NCBI GenBank assembly: GCA_945865925.1
Contig: CAMBFG010000006.1
Span: 128,760-192,759, forward strand
Length of the DNA: 64,000 bases
Direction: 5' to 3'
DNA from: Dehalococcoides mccartyi
Lineage (GTDB): Bacteria > Chloroflexota > Dehalococcoidia > UBA2979
The notes under the pieces were generated by a model. It saw nothing but the letters and a program-made list of their open reading frames with translations. It was not told where the DNA came from and made no database searches. This document shows positions 51,767 through 60,169 of this stretch, one piece after another. The translations under genes were made by a program, and so were the position numbers. The number at the start of each line of letters is the position of its first letter. Position 1 is the stretch's first letter.

Positions 51767-52360
51767 ATGGCCGCAGCCCACGCAGAACCCCAGCACAACA
51801 CCACGACCGGGATCGACAACCGGAAGATGTTGATGTGGGTCTTCCTCGCGTCGGAGTGTCTCTTCTTCGGCTCGCTGATCTCCACCTACCTAATCTTCAA
51901 GGGCGACTCCATTACCGGCCCACTCCCGCATGACGTCCTCGATATCCCGCTGACGTCGACCTCGACGTTCGTGCTGCTGATGTCGAGTCTCACCATGGTG
52001 CTGGCGGTGTTCGGCGCGCAGCACAACCGGCTCGGCCTGATGAAGGGGATGCTCCTCGCGACCATCGTGCTCGGCCTCGCCTTCCTCGGCTTCCAGGTGT
52101 TCGAGTTCCGGACGTTCGGCCACGAGGGTCTGAACCTCACGACGAACCAGTTCGGCGCGACGTTCTTCGTCCTGACTGGCCTGCACGGCACACACGTCGG
52201 CGTCGGCGTCCTCTACCTGGCCTCGCTGCTGGTGGCCTCTGGCCGCCGTAACGGGCTGGGCAAGGAAGTCGCCCTGCACGTCGACATTGCGGGGCTGTAC
52301 TGGCACTTCGTCGACATCGTCTGGATCGTCATCTTCACGCTGATCTACCTCATCCCGTAG
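51767..52360 (+). CDS. coxC: Cytochrome c oxidase subunit III
   Basis: The 197-residue protein has five helices and the family features FLASECLFFGSLIS (with the conserved Glu), GLHGTHVGVGV and YWHFVDIVWIVIF. It stabilises subunit I. The ATG at 51767 follows GAGGAG; the frame to 51671 is a shadow of coxA. Confidence 0.95.
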   Translation: MAAAHAEPQHNTTTGIDNRKMLMWVFLASECLFFGSLISTYLIFKGDSITGPLPHDVLDIPLTSTSTFVLLMSSLTMVLAVFGAQHNRLGLMKGMLLATIVLGLAFLGFQVFEFRTFGHEGLNLTTNQFGATFFVLTGLHGTHVGVGVLYLASLLVASGRRNGLGKEVALHVDIAGLYWHFVDIVWIVIFTLIYLIP

Positions 52361-52395
52361 ACCGGGACCGCACGGCTCGAGGATCGGAGACACCG

Positions 52396-52758
52396 ATGGC
52401 GATGGAACACGAGATGCACCACGGCGACGAGCACCCGTCGTCGACGATCCGTCAGTATGTGATGACCGGCATCCTCCTGACCGCGATCACGGCCGTGGAA
52501 CTCTTCCTGTCCTACTCCTCACTTCCGCATGGGCTCATGATCACGCTGCTGATCGGGCTGTCGGCCGTGAAGTTCGCCATCGTCGTCGCGATCTTCATGC
52601 ACCTGAAGTTCGAGAACCGCCTGCTCACCCGGCTGTTCCTCTTCGGCCTCGTCCTCGCGACCTGCATCATGATTGCTCTGCTCTCGCTCTTCTGGAACGA
52701 CACCACGGACGCCGTCGGCGGCATCCCCGAGGGCCAGCAGACCGCCCCCAAGCACTAG
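52396..52758 (+). CDS. coxD: Cytochrome c oxidase subunit IV
   Basis: The 120-residue protein has three helices (about 18-38, 45-65, 75-98) and the VKFAIVVAIFMHLKFENR stretch of CyoD/subunit IV proteins. It is an accessory membrane subunit of the oxidase. It ends the operon at a strong hairpin terminator. Confidence 0.9.
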   Translation: MAMEHEMHHGDEHPSSTIRQYVMTGILLTAITAVELFLSYSSLPHGLMITLLIGLSAVKFAIVVAIFMHLKFENRLLTRLFLFGLVLATCIMIALLSLFWNDTTDAVGGIPEGQQTAPKH

Positions 52759-52780
52759 CCACCGTCTGAGACGCACACAC

Positions 52781-52806
52781 GAAGGCCCGTCACGCGACGG
52801 GCCTTC
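52781..52806. terminator. Bidirectional hairpin terminator after coxD
   Basis: A perfect 11-bp stem (52781-52791 with 52796-52806) closes an ACGC loop and is followed by TGCTTGTGTG. It lies between coxBACD (plus) and the two ctaG genes (minus). Confidence 0.85.
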
Positions 52807-52824
52807 TGCTTGTGTGTCCGGTGC

Positions 52825-53712
52825 CTAGCTCTCGGCGGGTGGGGCGTCCTCGGCCTGGAACCACCCGAGGAAGATCGCGCCCGCGGCCGCCAGCATGATG
52901 ATCGTGCCCGGGACCCACATCACGAGGCCACCGATCTGCTGATCCCGGAGCGGCGTCCAGTCCACGATCCGCGAGATATGCCCGTACTCCTGGTACAGCG
53001 GCAGAGAGGCGAACACGATGAACGCCGCCGCCCCGTCCTTCAGTGCCCCCACCACGACGAGATAGAGCACCCGTGGCATCGCCTCCAGCCGAGGTCGGTG
53101 CGGGGCAGCCTCGATGACGTTCCACCAGAACAGCGTCGCCGCGAAGGCGAACGAGGCGTGCTGGAACACGTGCAGCGACGGCTGACGGAGCGCCGCGTCG
53201 TACCACCCGGGTACGAGGTGCCACACCCATACCGTCCCGATGAAGACGAGGGCAGCGGCTCCCGGGCTCGTCAGCCCTCGGTAGGCGCTGCTACCGAGGC
53301 GGCTCCCGGCGATCGGCCGGACGACACCCTGGCGCAGCCAGTGAGGCATCCCGCGTAGCAGGGGCGTCGCGGGCGCACCCAGCAGGATCCCGGGGACGGC
53401 GAGCATCATCACGATCTCGTGCTGGACCATGTGGAACGTCAGATGGTGGGCCGCGAGCCGGTCGAGTGGCGACTCCTGCGCGAGCACGAGCAGTGCGACC
53501 CCCGCGAGGAATATTCCCGTCCGCCAGCGCGGATGTGGCCTCGACCGTTCGGGCCACTCGCGCAGGCCGCGCAAGTACCACCACGTCAGCAGCGCCACCG
53601 GTATCAGGAACGTGGGGTCGAGGCGCCAGACCTGCCACCACACGCGCCCATCGGGGGCCACCTCGTGGGCGACACGCAGTGCCTCGGCTGCGCCCGGGAG
53701 CAGCAGCAGCAT
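52825..53712 (-). CDS. Cytochrome oxidase assembly factor CtaG-like (second copy)
   Basis: The 295-residue protein has seven hydrophobic helices with the caa3_CtaG features HLTFHMVQHEIVMMLAVPGILLGAP and late GLVMWVPG. CtaG of the caa3 type is required to insert copper or haem into subunit I in Bacillus. It is clearly homologous to the next gene; the two are a tandem duplication with two bases between. Confidence 0.88.
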   Translation of the reverse strand: MLLLLPGAAEALRVAHEVAPDGRVWWQVWRLDPTFLIPVALLTWWYLRGLREWPERSRPHPRWRTGIFLAGVALLVLAQESPLDRLAAHHLTFHMVQHEIVMMLAVPGILLGAPATPLLRGMPHWLRQGVVRPIAGSRLGSSAYRGLTSPGAAALVFIGTVWVWHLVPGWYDAALRQPSLHVFQHASFAFAATLFWWNVIEAAPHRPRLEAMPRVLYLVVVGALKDGAAAFIVFASLPLYQEYGHISRIVDWTPLRDQQIGGLVMWVPGTIIMLAAAGAIFLGWFQAEDAPPAES

Positions 53713-53714
53713 CG

Positions 53715-54671
53715 CTAGCCGGTGCTGCCTGCGGTGGCCCGCGATGCCGCCTGCGAGGCTGCCAGGGCGTCCTCGGCGGCCTCCTTCGCGAGTTGCTCGT
53801 CATTCCCGCGCTTGAACCAGAAGCCGAGGATGATGCCGGCCGTGATCAGGTTCAGCAGTTCACCGAACGGTACCCACATCAGCAGCCCCGCGAGTTGCTG
53901 GTCCTCGATCGGTGAGCCAGGCAGGAAGCGGTATACCCGCTCGTACGTGGGGTAGAACGGCTCGTCCGCGAAGACGATGAACGCCGCCAGGATGTGCTTC
54001 GGGATCATCGCGCCGTAGAAGTACAGGATCCGTGCCAACGGTGGGATGCGAGAGTGCAGCGGCTTCGGGTCGATGATGTTCCACCAGAAGATCATCGACA
54101 CCAGCAGGAACGAGGCGTGTTGGAGGTTGTGCAGCCAGTCCTCGTTCAGTGCCCGGTCGTACAGGCCCGGGTACAGGTGCCAGCCCCACTGCGACATCGC
54201 GAACAGCGCCATCGCCACGATCGGGAACGTCACCACTCGATACACCGCGCGCGCGACGACGTTCCCTGCCACCGGCCGTACGACGCCCTGCCGCAGCCAT
54301 CGAGGTATCCCGCGCAGCATCGGTGTCGTGGGTGCGCCGAGCAGGATCAGCGGCGGCACGATCATCATCACCACGTTGTGCTGGATCATGTGCATCGAGA
54401 ACTGGTGCTCGCCCAGCCGGTCGAGGGGTGACTCAAACGCCAGCACCAGCACGATCAGCCCGGCATAGTACGAAGCCACCCGCCACGACGAGTGCTCGCG
54501 TGAGCGCTCCGGCCAGCGGCGCAGCCCTCGGGCGTACCAGAAGCCGACCAGCGCGATCGGGATCAGCAGCAGGGGGTCGAAGTTCCACGCCGTCCACCAC
54601 CGGGCGCTCTCGTTGATGACGTCGTGGGCCGCCCACTCGAAGCCGGTGGGGGCGAAGTCGGGGCTGGCCAT
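53715..54671 (-). CDS. Cytochrome oxidase assembly factor CtaG-like (first copy)
   Basis: The 318-residue protein has seven helices and HQFSMHMIQHNVVMMIVPPLILLGAP, PHW-like RWLRQGVVRPV, HLYPGLYDRAL, FWWNIIDPKPL and LLMWVPFGEL, matching the caa3_CtaG family. Homology with the neighbouring gene is clear along the full length. GGGAGG precedes the ATG at 54671. It is convergent with the cox operon. Confidence 0.9.
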   Translation of the reverse strand: MASPDFAPTGFEWAAHDVINESARWWTAWNFDPLLLIPIALVGFWYARGLRRWPERSREHSSWRVASYYAGLIVLVLAFESPLDRLGEHQFSMHMIQHNVVMMIVPPLILLGAPTTPMLRGIPRWLRQGVVRPVAGNVVARAVYRVVTFPIVAMALFAMSQWGWHLYPGLYDRALNEDWLHNLQHASFLLVSMIFWWNIIDPKPLHSRIPPLARILYFYGAMIPKHILAAFIVFADEPFYPTYERVYRFLPGSPIEDQQLAGLLMWVPFGELLNLITAGIILGFWFKRGNDEQLAKEAAEDALAASQAASRATAGSTG

Positions 54672-54773
54672 GGCGTCCTCCCGGTGGGTGCCCCCTAGTC
54701 TCGGGCACCGCCCCCCGAGGCGCACGCGAGCGGGGGCCGGTCAGATTCGCCGCCCCTCGCGCGCTTCCCCTCG

Positions 54774-54836
54774 TTGACGCCGCCTCTACCCGCCGTCTAG
54801 CATCGAGTCCGGGTACTTTGCGTAGTAAGTACGCAA
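54774..54836 (+). promoter_or_regulatory. nadE promoter with two nested palindromes downstream
   Basis: TTGACG (54774-54779) and TAGCAT (54798-54803) are 18 bases apart; the predicted start is near 54810. Directly after it lie two overlapping dyads: GTACTT-(8)-AAGTAC (54813-54832) and TTGCGTA-(5)-TACGCAA (54818-54836). A repressor bound at +3 to +27 would block transcription of nadE, as NAD-responsive regulators do elsewhere. Confidence 0.65.
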
Positions 54837-54877
54837 TCACCTCCGGCCATCGGGCCGCCCCGCCGAAAGGCCCTCCG

Positions 54878-56608
54878 ATGCAGACGCTTCGCGTGGCGCT
54901 CGCCCAACTGAATACGACCATCGGCGACCTCGAGGGCAACCGCTCGAAGATCCTCGAAGCCGCCCGCCGCGCCGCCGCCCAGGACGCTGACGTCGTCGCG
55001 TTCTCCGAACTCGCCATCACCGGCTACCCGCCGGAGGACCAGCTGCTCCGCTCCGCGTTCATCGAAGAGGCCGCGCGCAGCCTCCAGGCGCTCGCCGCGG
55101 AGGCGAAGGGGCTGCCGCCGCTCATCGTCGGCTGCGTCGAGTTCGACCAGCACCTCTACAACGCCGCCGCCGTCGTCCACGGCGGACGTGTCGTCGCGAC
55201 CTACCGCAAGCAGAAACTGCCGAACTACGGTGTCTTCGACGAGGAGCGCTACTTCCAGCCGGGCGCGGAGACTCTCGTCGTCACGATCGCCGGGGTGCCC
55301 GTCGGCATCACGATCTGCGAGGACGCCTGGTACCCCGGCGGCCCGATCACAGACCTTGCGATCGCCGGTGCGGCGGTCATCGTCAATATCAACGGCTCGC
55401 CGTTCTACTCCGGCAAGGCCCGCGACCGCGAGCGCATGCTGGCCACGAGGGCTGCCGACAACACCGTCGCACTCGCCTACGTGAACCAGGTCGGCGGTCA
55501 GGACGAACTCGTCTTCGACGGGAACTCGATCGTCTTCGACGCCTCCGGCGAGATCATCGCCCGCGGCGCATCGATGGAAGAAGACCTGCTGATCACAGAC
55601 ATCCTCGTGGAGGAGGTCCTGCAGCGGCAGTTGCACGAGTCCCGCCTGCGCCGCCTCCGAGGCGTCGCCGAGCCCTCGACCCCCGTCCGCCGCATCGAGG
55701 TCACCCCACAGGCGGAGTCCGCCCGGGCGCCGCGCCGCAATGTCGTTGCCCCGCTCGCCAACACCGTGGCGGAGACCTACCGCGCGCTCGTCGTCGGCAC
55801 GCGCGACTACGTCCAGAAGATCGGCTTCGAGCACGCCTTCATCGCGCTCTCCGGCGGCATCGACTCCGCCATCGTTGGCGCGATCGCCGTCGACGCCCTC
55901 GGTGCCGATCACGTCACCGGCGTGTCGATGCCCTCGCGCTACTCCTCGGAAGGTTCGATCTCGGACGCCGTCGATCTGGCGCAACGGCTGGGGATCCGGC
56001 TCGTCTCCCTCCCGATCGAGGCGGTCCACCAGGCCGCCCTCGACACGCTGGAGCGTGAGTTCGGTGCCGATGACCTCGGCGTCGCCGGGGAGAACGTCCA
56101 GAGTCGGGCGCGCGGCATGCTGGTGATGGCGATGTCCAACCACCGCCCGAGGTCGCTCGTACTCACCACGGGCAACAAGTCCGAGTACGCCTGCGGCTAC
56201 GCCACGATGTACGGCGACATGGTGGGCGGCTTCGCGGTGATCAAGGACGTGCCGAAGACGCTCGTCTGGGAACTCGCGCGCCACCGCAACACCCTCGGCG
56301 CGGTCATCCCCGAGAACTCCATCGAGAAGCCCCCCAGCGCGGAACTGCGCCCCAACCAGTTGGACTCCGACTCGCTCCCCGCCTACGAGGTGCTCGACCC
56401 CATCATCGAGGCCTACGTGGAAGACGACCTCTCGCTCGAAGCGATCGTCTCGCGCGGCAACGACGAGGCGACCGTGAAGCGGGTGATCGACATGATCAAC
56501 CGCAACGAGTACAAGCGCCGTCAGGCCCCCCCGGGCGTGAAGATCACCCCCCGCGCCTTCGGCCGCGACCGTCGTCTCCCCCTCGCGACTCGCTATCGGG
56601 GCTACTAG
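54878..56608 (+). CDS. nadE: NAD+ synthase (glutamine-hydrolysing)
   Basis: This 576-residue enzyme makes NAD from nicotinate adenine dinucleotide, ATP and glutamine. The N-terminal nitrilase/glutaminase domain has Glu in SELAITGYPPED, Lys in YRKQKLPNYGVFDE and Cys in ITICEDAWYPGG. The C-terminal synthase domain has the pyrophosphate loop LSGGIDSA and STGNKSEYACGY-type residues (TTGNKSE). The ATG at 54878 follows GAAAGG. It is under the double-palindrome promoter. Confidence 0.96.
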   Translation: MQTLRVALAQLNTTIGDLEGNRSKILEAARRAAAQDADVVAFSELAITGYPPEDQLLRSAFIEEAARSLQALAAEAKGLPPLIVGCVEFDQHLYNAAAVVHGGRVVATYRKQKLPNYGVFDEERYFQPGAETLVVTIAGVPVGITICEDAWYPGGPITDLAIAGAAVIVNINGSPFYSGKARDRERMLATRAADNTVALAYVNQVGGQDELVFDGNSIVFDASGEIIARGASMEEDLLITDILVEEVLQRQLHESRLRRLRGVAEPSTPVRRIEVTPQAESARAPRRNVVAPLANTVAETYRALVVGTRDYVQKIGFEHAFIALSGGIDSAIVGAIAVDALGADHVTGVSMPSRYSSEGSISDAVDLAQRLGIRLVSLPIEAVHQAALDTLEREFGADDLGVAGENVQSRARGMLVMAMSNHRPRSLVLTTGNKSEYACGYATMYGDMVGGFAVIKDVPKTLVWELARHRNTLGAVIPENSIEKPPSAELRPNQLDSDSLPAYEVLDPIIEAYVEDDLSLEAIVSRGNDEATVKRVIDMINRNEYKRRQAPPGVKITPRAFGRDRRLPLATRYRGY

Positions 56609-56620
56609 GGCGTTCGAGGG

Positions 56621-57028
56621 CTACGGCTCGGGTTCGTCGTCCTCGATCAGCGAGGGGTCGAGGCCATCCGCCTCGATGCGCTTGGTGACGACCGCCGTGA
56701 GCGTGTCGAGCGCGGTCAGCTCGATCCACGTCTCGAACGCGCCGCGTACTTCCGCGAACGCATCCTCGATCTCCGCCTCGAACTGCGGGCGAGTCATCGA
56801 GGCGTTCCGCGCTGTGCTGAGTTGCTCCACGAGCCGCTCAATCTTCGGTGAGACCTGCGCGAACATCTGTAGCGCCGCGTCGTCCTCGGCGGTGGCCGCG
56901 CGGTCGCGCATGATCTCGAGCGCTCCCGCCACCCACGCCAGCGCGCCGAGCATGGTCCCGGCGTCGCGGCGCGTGAGGTTCAGCCGCACCGGCTGAGGCC
57001 GGTCGAGCCGCCCCTCCGGCGAGGTCAT
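56621..57028 (-). CDS. Unknown helical protein coupled to the ROK-like gene
   Basis: The 135-residue protein is mostly alpha helical (about 20-45 and 50-115) with an acidic end (LIEDDEPEP). I recognise no family. It has no signal peptide or membrane segment, so it is cytoplasmic. The ATG at 57028 overlaps the stop of the ROK-like gene by four bases, so it is made with it. Confidence 0.6.
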   Translation of the reverse strand: MTSPEGRLDRPQPVRLNLTRRDAGTMLGALAWVAGALEIMRDRAATAEDDAALQMFAQVSPKIERLVEQLSTARNASMTRPQFEAEIEDAFAEVRGAFETWIELTALDTLTAVVTKRIEADGLDPSLIEDDEPEP

Positions 57029-57825
57029 TCGAGGCGTTCCGTACGGTCGCCCTCGTATGCCAGGGTCTCGGCCGCCCGCAGCGCGCCCAGCAGCGCCCCC
57101 CCGTCGCCGAGTGCCGGCCGGACGACACGCGCACCCGGCGCGACCTCGTCCAGCACACCCTGCAGCACCGGCCCCAGCGCGTTCACATGCGCGTCCTCCC
57201 CATCGAGGATCACGACCACCGGGTCCACGAGCGCGGCTAGGTCTGCGAGCACTCCCGTCACCTGCTCCAACACGTCGCCTTCGAGGGGCAGCGACGGGTC
57301 GAGTTCCGGGAGGGCGGGCAGCGACCCCGCGCGGTTGCCCGCACCCGCGAGGATGCGGCCGTTGGAGAGGACTGCTGCCTGCGGGATGCCGCGTAGGCTG
57401 ACGTACAGCGCGTCCATCGTGCCGTCCGCGGCACCCGCGCTCCACTCGCCTCGCAGGGCGGCCTGCACGCGGTTCAGCGCGACCACGGGGGCGTCGATAT
57501 GGCGGCGGATGGCGTCGACGACGTGCAGGCCATCCCACTCCGTCTGGCCGTTGCTCTCGACGAGGATGCCGGCCACCGGGTCCACGAGGCCGGGGCACGC
57601 GATCGCGATCGCCTGTGCCCAGCGCTTCTGCCCCTCGCGTGCGAATGCGGTGGCAATGCGCCCACCGACCTCCCATGCCCACGCGGCCTCGTTCGGCAGC
57701 GGGCCGAGGTCGACCGTGTCGCGCTCGATCACCTCGCCGTCGCTGTCCACGAGGACGATGCGCAGCGCGGTCGCCGTGAAGTCCACGGCGACGAGGACTG
57801 GCTCCGGCAGGTCCTCGGACGTCAC
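57025..57825 (-). CDS. ROK-like protein without catalytic motifs
   Basis: The 266-residue protein aligns with ROK-family sugar kinases: D15-FTATALRIVLVD replaces the phosphate-binding DIGGTK, ACPGLVDP matches the VPGP region, and N118-R-V-Q replaces the N-D-x-N motif that holds the catalytic Asp. The zinc-binding CxCGxxGC is absent and the late GDGGALLGALRA matches the ASKHA end. It is therefore likely not a kinase. Substrate binding or regulation is possible. The GTG at 57825 overlaps the DegT-like stop (GTGA). Confidence 0.65.
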   Translation of the reverse strand: MTSEDLPEPVLVAVDFTATALRIVLVDSDGEVIERDTVDLGPLPNEAAWAWEVGGRIATAFAREGQKRWAQAIAIACPGLVDPVAGILVESNGQTEWDGLHVVDAIRRHIDAPVVALNRVQAALRGEWSAGAADGTMDALYVSLRGIPQAAVLSNGRILAGAGNRAGSLPALPELDPSLPLEGDVLEQVTGVLADLAALVDPVVVILDGEDAHVNALGPVLQGVLDEVAPGARVVRPALGDGGALLGALRAAETLAYEGDRTERLE

Positions 57826-58904
57826 AGCGCCCACCTCTCCACTTTGCGGATCGCCTGTGCCACCAGGTCCATGTCCTTCGAGGTCAGCCCGGCGTGCAGC
57901 GGCAGCGCGATCATCTCGCGCGGCAGCCGGTTCGCCGCCAGCGTCCGATCGTCCGTCATCGAGGCGTCCGTCGCCAGCGAGGGCCCCAGCGCCGCTTCGA
58001 CCGGCACCCCCTCTGCCTGCAGCACCGCCAGCGTCTCTTCGAGCGAGCGCTTCCACAGCATGCTGCGCAACCGGAACACATAGCGGTCGTACCCGTGGTG
58101 GATCCATCGTCCGTGCGACATCGAGGCCACACCGCGCATCCCGCGCAGGTTGAACGTCAGCTCCCAGGCCAGTTCGCGGCGTGCCCGCAGCGCGTCCTCG
58201 CTGCCCCGCCACTCCGCGAGCGCCACCCGAGCGACGGCCTCCTCGATCGGCGCACCCTCGGCGCGCACGCGCGCTGCCAGCGTCTCGTCCCGCAGCACGA
58301 GGAGCGCCCCGCCATCGACGCCCACCGCGATGCCGCCGGAGAGCAGATGCGGCGCACCCAGCGCGAATACCGCCGCGCGACCGATCGAGCCCGCGGCCGC
58401 CCCTCGGTACGACGCACCGACGGCCTCTGAGCACTCCTCGATCAGCGTGCAACCTCGCTCGCGCGCCACCGGCAGCACGGTTTCGAGGACGGGCGCATGC
58501 CCGAACGGGTACGCAACGACCACCGCGGCCGTCTCCGGCGTCGCCACCGTCGAGAACCCGCGCGCCGAGATCGCCGCCGTGTCCGCGTCACCCTCGGCGG
58601 CCACCACGGTCAGCCCAGCCGCCTCGACCACCGCGACCCACGAGGTCGCCCCGAGTGCCGGCAGCACCACCTCGCGTCGCCCCGTGACTGTCACCTGGAG
58701 CGCCCACCGTCGCGCCTCAGCCGCCGAGGCAAGCGCGATCACCGTCGACGCGTCGAGGCCCAGCCCAGCGGCAAACTCCGCCTCCAGCGCACGCACCGGT
58801 GCAGCGTCGGTGGCGGGGGCGACGGTGGGCGGCTCCGGCCATGCGCCGAGGCGGGCGGGCTCACCGCCGTCGATGGCGAGGGGCGCAGCGGTGTCGTTGG
58901 TCAA
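57822..58904 (-). CDS. DegT/DnrJ-like protein lacking the PLP lysine
   Basis: The 360-residue protein has the sugar aminotransferase layout: VVLPALGATSWVAVVEAAGLT, LIEECSEAVGASYRG, then VFALGAPHLLSGG where family members carry F-x-F-x-x-x-K. The Schiff-base lysine position is His186, so normal aminotransferase or dehydratase chemistry with PLP is unlikely. The TTG at 58904 follows GGGGAGA. It heads the three-gene operon and is divergent from folP. Confidence 0.7.
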   Translation of the reverse strand: MTNDTAAPLAIDGGEPARLGAWPEPPTVAPATDAAPVRALEAEFAAGLGLDASTVIALASAAEARRWALQVTVTGRREVVLPALGATSWVAVVEAAGLTVVAAEGDADTAAISARGFSTVATPETAAVVVAYPFGHAPVLETVLPVARERGCTLIEECSEAVGASYRGAAAGSIGRAAVFALGAPHLLSGGIAVGVDGGALLVLRDETLAARVRAEGAPIEEAVARVALAEWRGSEDALRARRELAWELTFNLRGMRGVASMSHGRWIHHGYDRYVFRLRSMLWKRSLEETLAVLQAEGVPVEAALGPSLATDASMTDDRTLAANRLPREMIALPLHAGLTSKDMDLVAQAIRKVERWAL

Positions 58905-59027
58905 CAGATCTCCCCGTACCGTCCAGTCTTCCCGCAGGCGGCCGAAGGGCGAGCGTACGGGCGCACCGGGACGCCCGCAACGCGAACCGAGGCGGGCCGA
59001 CGCGTATCCTCGATGGCCGGAGGGGCC

Positions 59028-59876
59028 ATGCTGCTGCACCTGCGCGACCGCACCATCGATGTGACCCATCGCACAGCGGTGATGGGCATCCTGAACGTCT
59101 CGGACGACTCCCCGATCGCCTTCTCGCGTGTCGGCGCCGGCGAGGCCCTCGACCGCGCGGTCACCCTCGCCCGGGCCGGCGCTGAGATCGTCGATATCGG
59201 CGCGCACTCCACGCGTACCGGCGGCCGCGACCTCACACCCGATGAGGAGGCCGCCCGCGTCGTCCCGGTCATCGAGGCGTGCGTGCGCGAGGGCCTGCTG
59301 ACCTCCGTCGACACGTGGACGCCCGCGGTTGCCCGTGCGGCGGCCGAGGCAGGCGTCCACCTCCTGAACGACGTCACTGGCGTCACTGACCTCGCGATGC
59401 TCACCGTCGCTGTCGAGTACCACCTACCCGCCTGTGTCATGCACATGCGCGGCGAACCGAAGCACCATCGCGAGGTCGACCAGTCTTACGCCGACATCAG
59501 CGCGGAGGTCACCGCCTTCCTCGTCGAGCAGGCGCGCGTCCTCGACGCTGCGGGCGCAGGCACGCCGTGGCTCGACCCCGGCTTCGGCTTCGGGAAGTCC
59601 GCCGCCGACAACCTCGCGATGCTGGACGGCCTGCCGAGGCTCGTCGAGACGGGTTACCCCGTACTCGTCTCAGCGTCGCGCAAGGGCTTCCTCGCCGAAC
59701 TGATGGGCCTCGGTGACCGCCAGGACGTCGAGGGCCTGTTGGAGGCCACGATCGGCTTCAACGTGCTCGCCGCCGCTGCCGGCACGCATGTCGTCCGTGT
59801 CCACGATGTCGCTGAGGTCGCTCGGGCGCTGAGTGTCGTGAACGCGTTCCGACGCCAGCGCGCCGGACTCGTGTAG
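59028..59876 (+). CDS. folP: Dihydropteroate synthase
   Basis: The 282-residue barrel enzyme couples p-aminobenzoate to the pterin pyrophosphate in folate synthesis. It has MGILNVSDDSP (usual form NVTPDSF), DIGAHSTRTGG, SVDTWTPAVARAAAEAG, LNDVTG, DPGFGFGKS and the C-terminal SASRKGFL. Divergence in the first loop is mild; sulphonamide-related residues cannot be judged. GGAGGGG lies just before ATG 59028; an in-frame ATG at 59013 is an alternative. Confidence 0.88.
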   Translation: MLLHLRDRTIDVTHRTAVMGILNVSDDSPIAFSRVGAGEALDRAVTLARAGAEIVDIGAHSTRTGGRDLTPDEEAARVVPVIEACVREGLLTSVDTWTPAVARAAAEAGVHLLNDVTGVTDLAMLTVAVEYHLPACVMHMRGEPKHHREVDQSYADISAEVTAFLVEQARVLDAAGAGTPWLDPGFGFGKSAADNLAMLDGLPRLVETGYPVLVSASRKGFLAELMGLGDRQDVEGLLEATIGFNVLAAAAGTHVVRVHDVAEVARALSVVNAFRRQRAGLV

Positions 59877-59903
59877 GCCCGCGAGACGCTGAGGGGGCCT
59901 CGG

Positions 59904-60164
59904 CTAGCGGTTGGAGACGGGCGTCAGGTTCCGCGGTGCGGTCGGCGCGTATGGGAGCGCGAGTGCCGCCGACAGCAGCGCGGGCGCCCGACCCGCGAGG
60001 ACCGCGACCGCGATCACGGCTGGCAGATACGCCACCGCGAGACTCGACTTAGGCAGCAGGGCGTGGAGCAGCGCCACCACTGGCGTCGCGATGGCGACAG
60101 CGCCGGCCGCGAGTGCGAACCGCATGCTGCCGCGCGGCGGATGGGTCCAGAAGCGCTCGATCAC
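59904..60164 (-). CDS. Short DUF4118-like membrane protein
   Basis: The 86-residue protein has two or three helices (about 13-37, 41-57) with LPAVIAVAVLAGRAPALLSA, which resembles the DUF4118 membrane domain of KdpD-type sensor kinases. The kinase part is missing, so it is a stub or a stand-alone small protein. It follows the MoaD-like gene by five bases and is the last gene of the molybdenum hydroxylase operon. Confidence 0.55.
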   Translation of the reverse strand: MIERFWTHPPRGSMRFALAAGAVAIATPVVALLHALLPKSSLAVAYLPAVIAVAVLAGRAPALLSAALALPYAPTAPRNLTPVSNR

Positions 60165-60169
60165 AGGTA

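Noticed and set aside
54797-56284. 495-codon minus-strand frame opposite nadE
   Set aside because: Shadow of nadE; composition driven by codon bias and no ribosome site.
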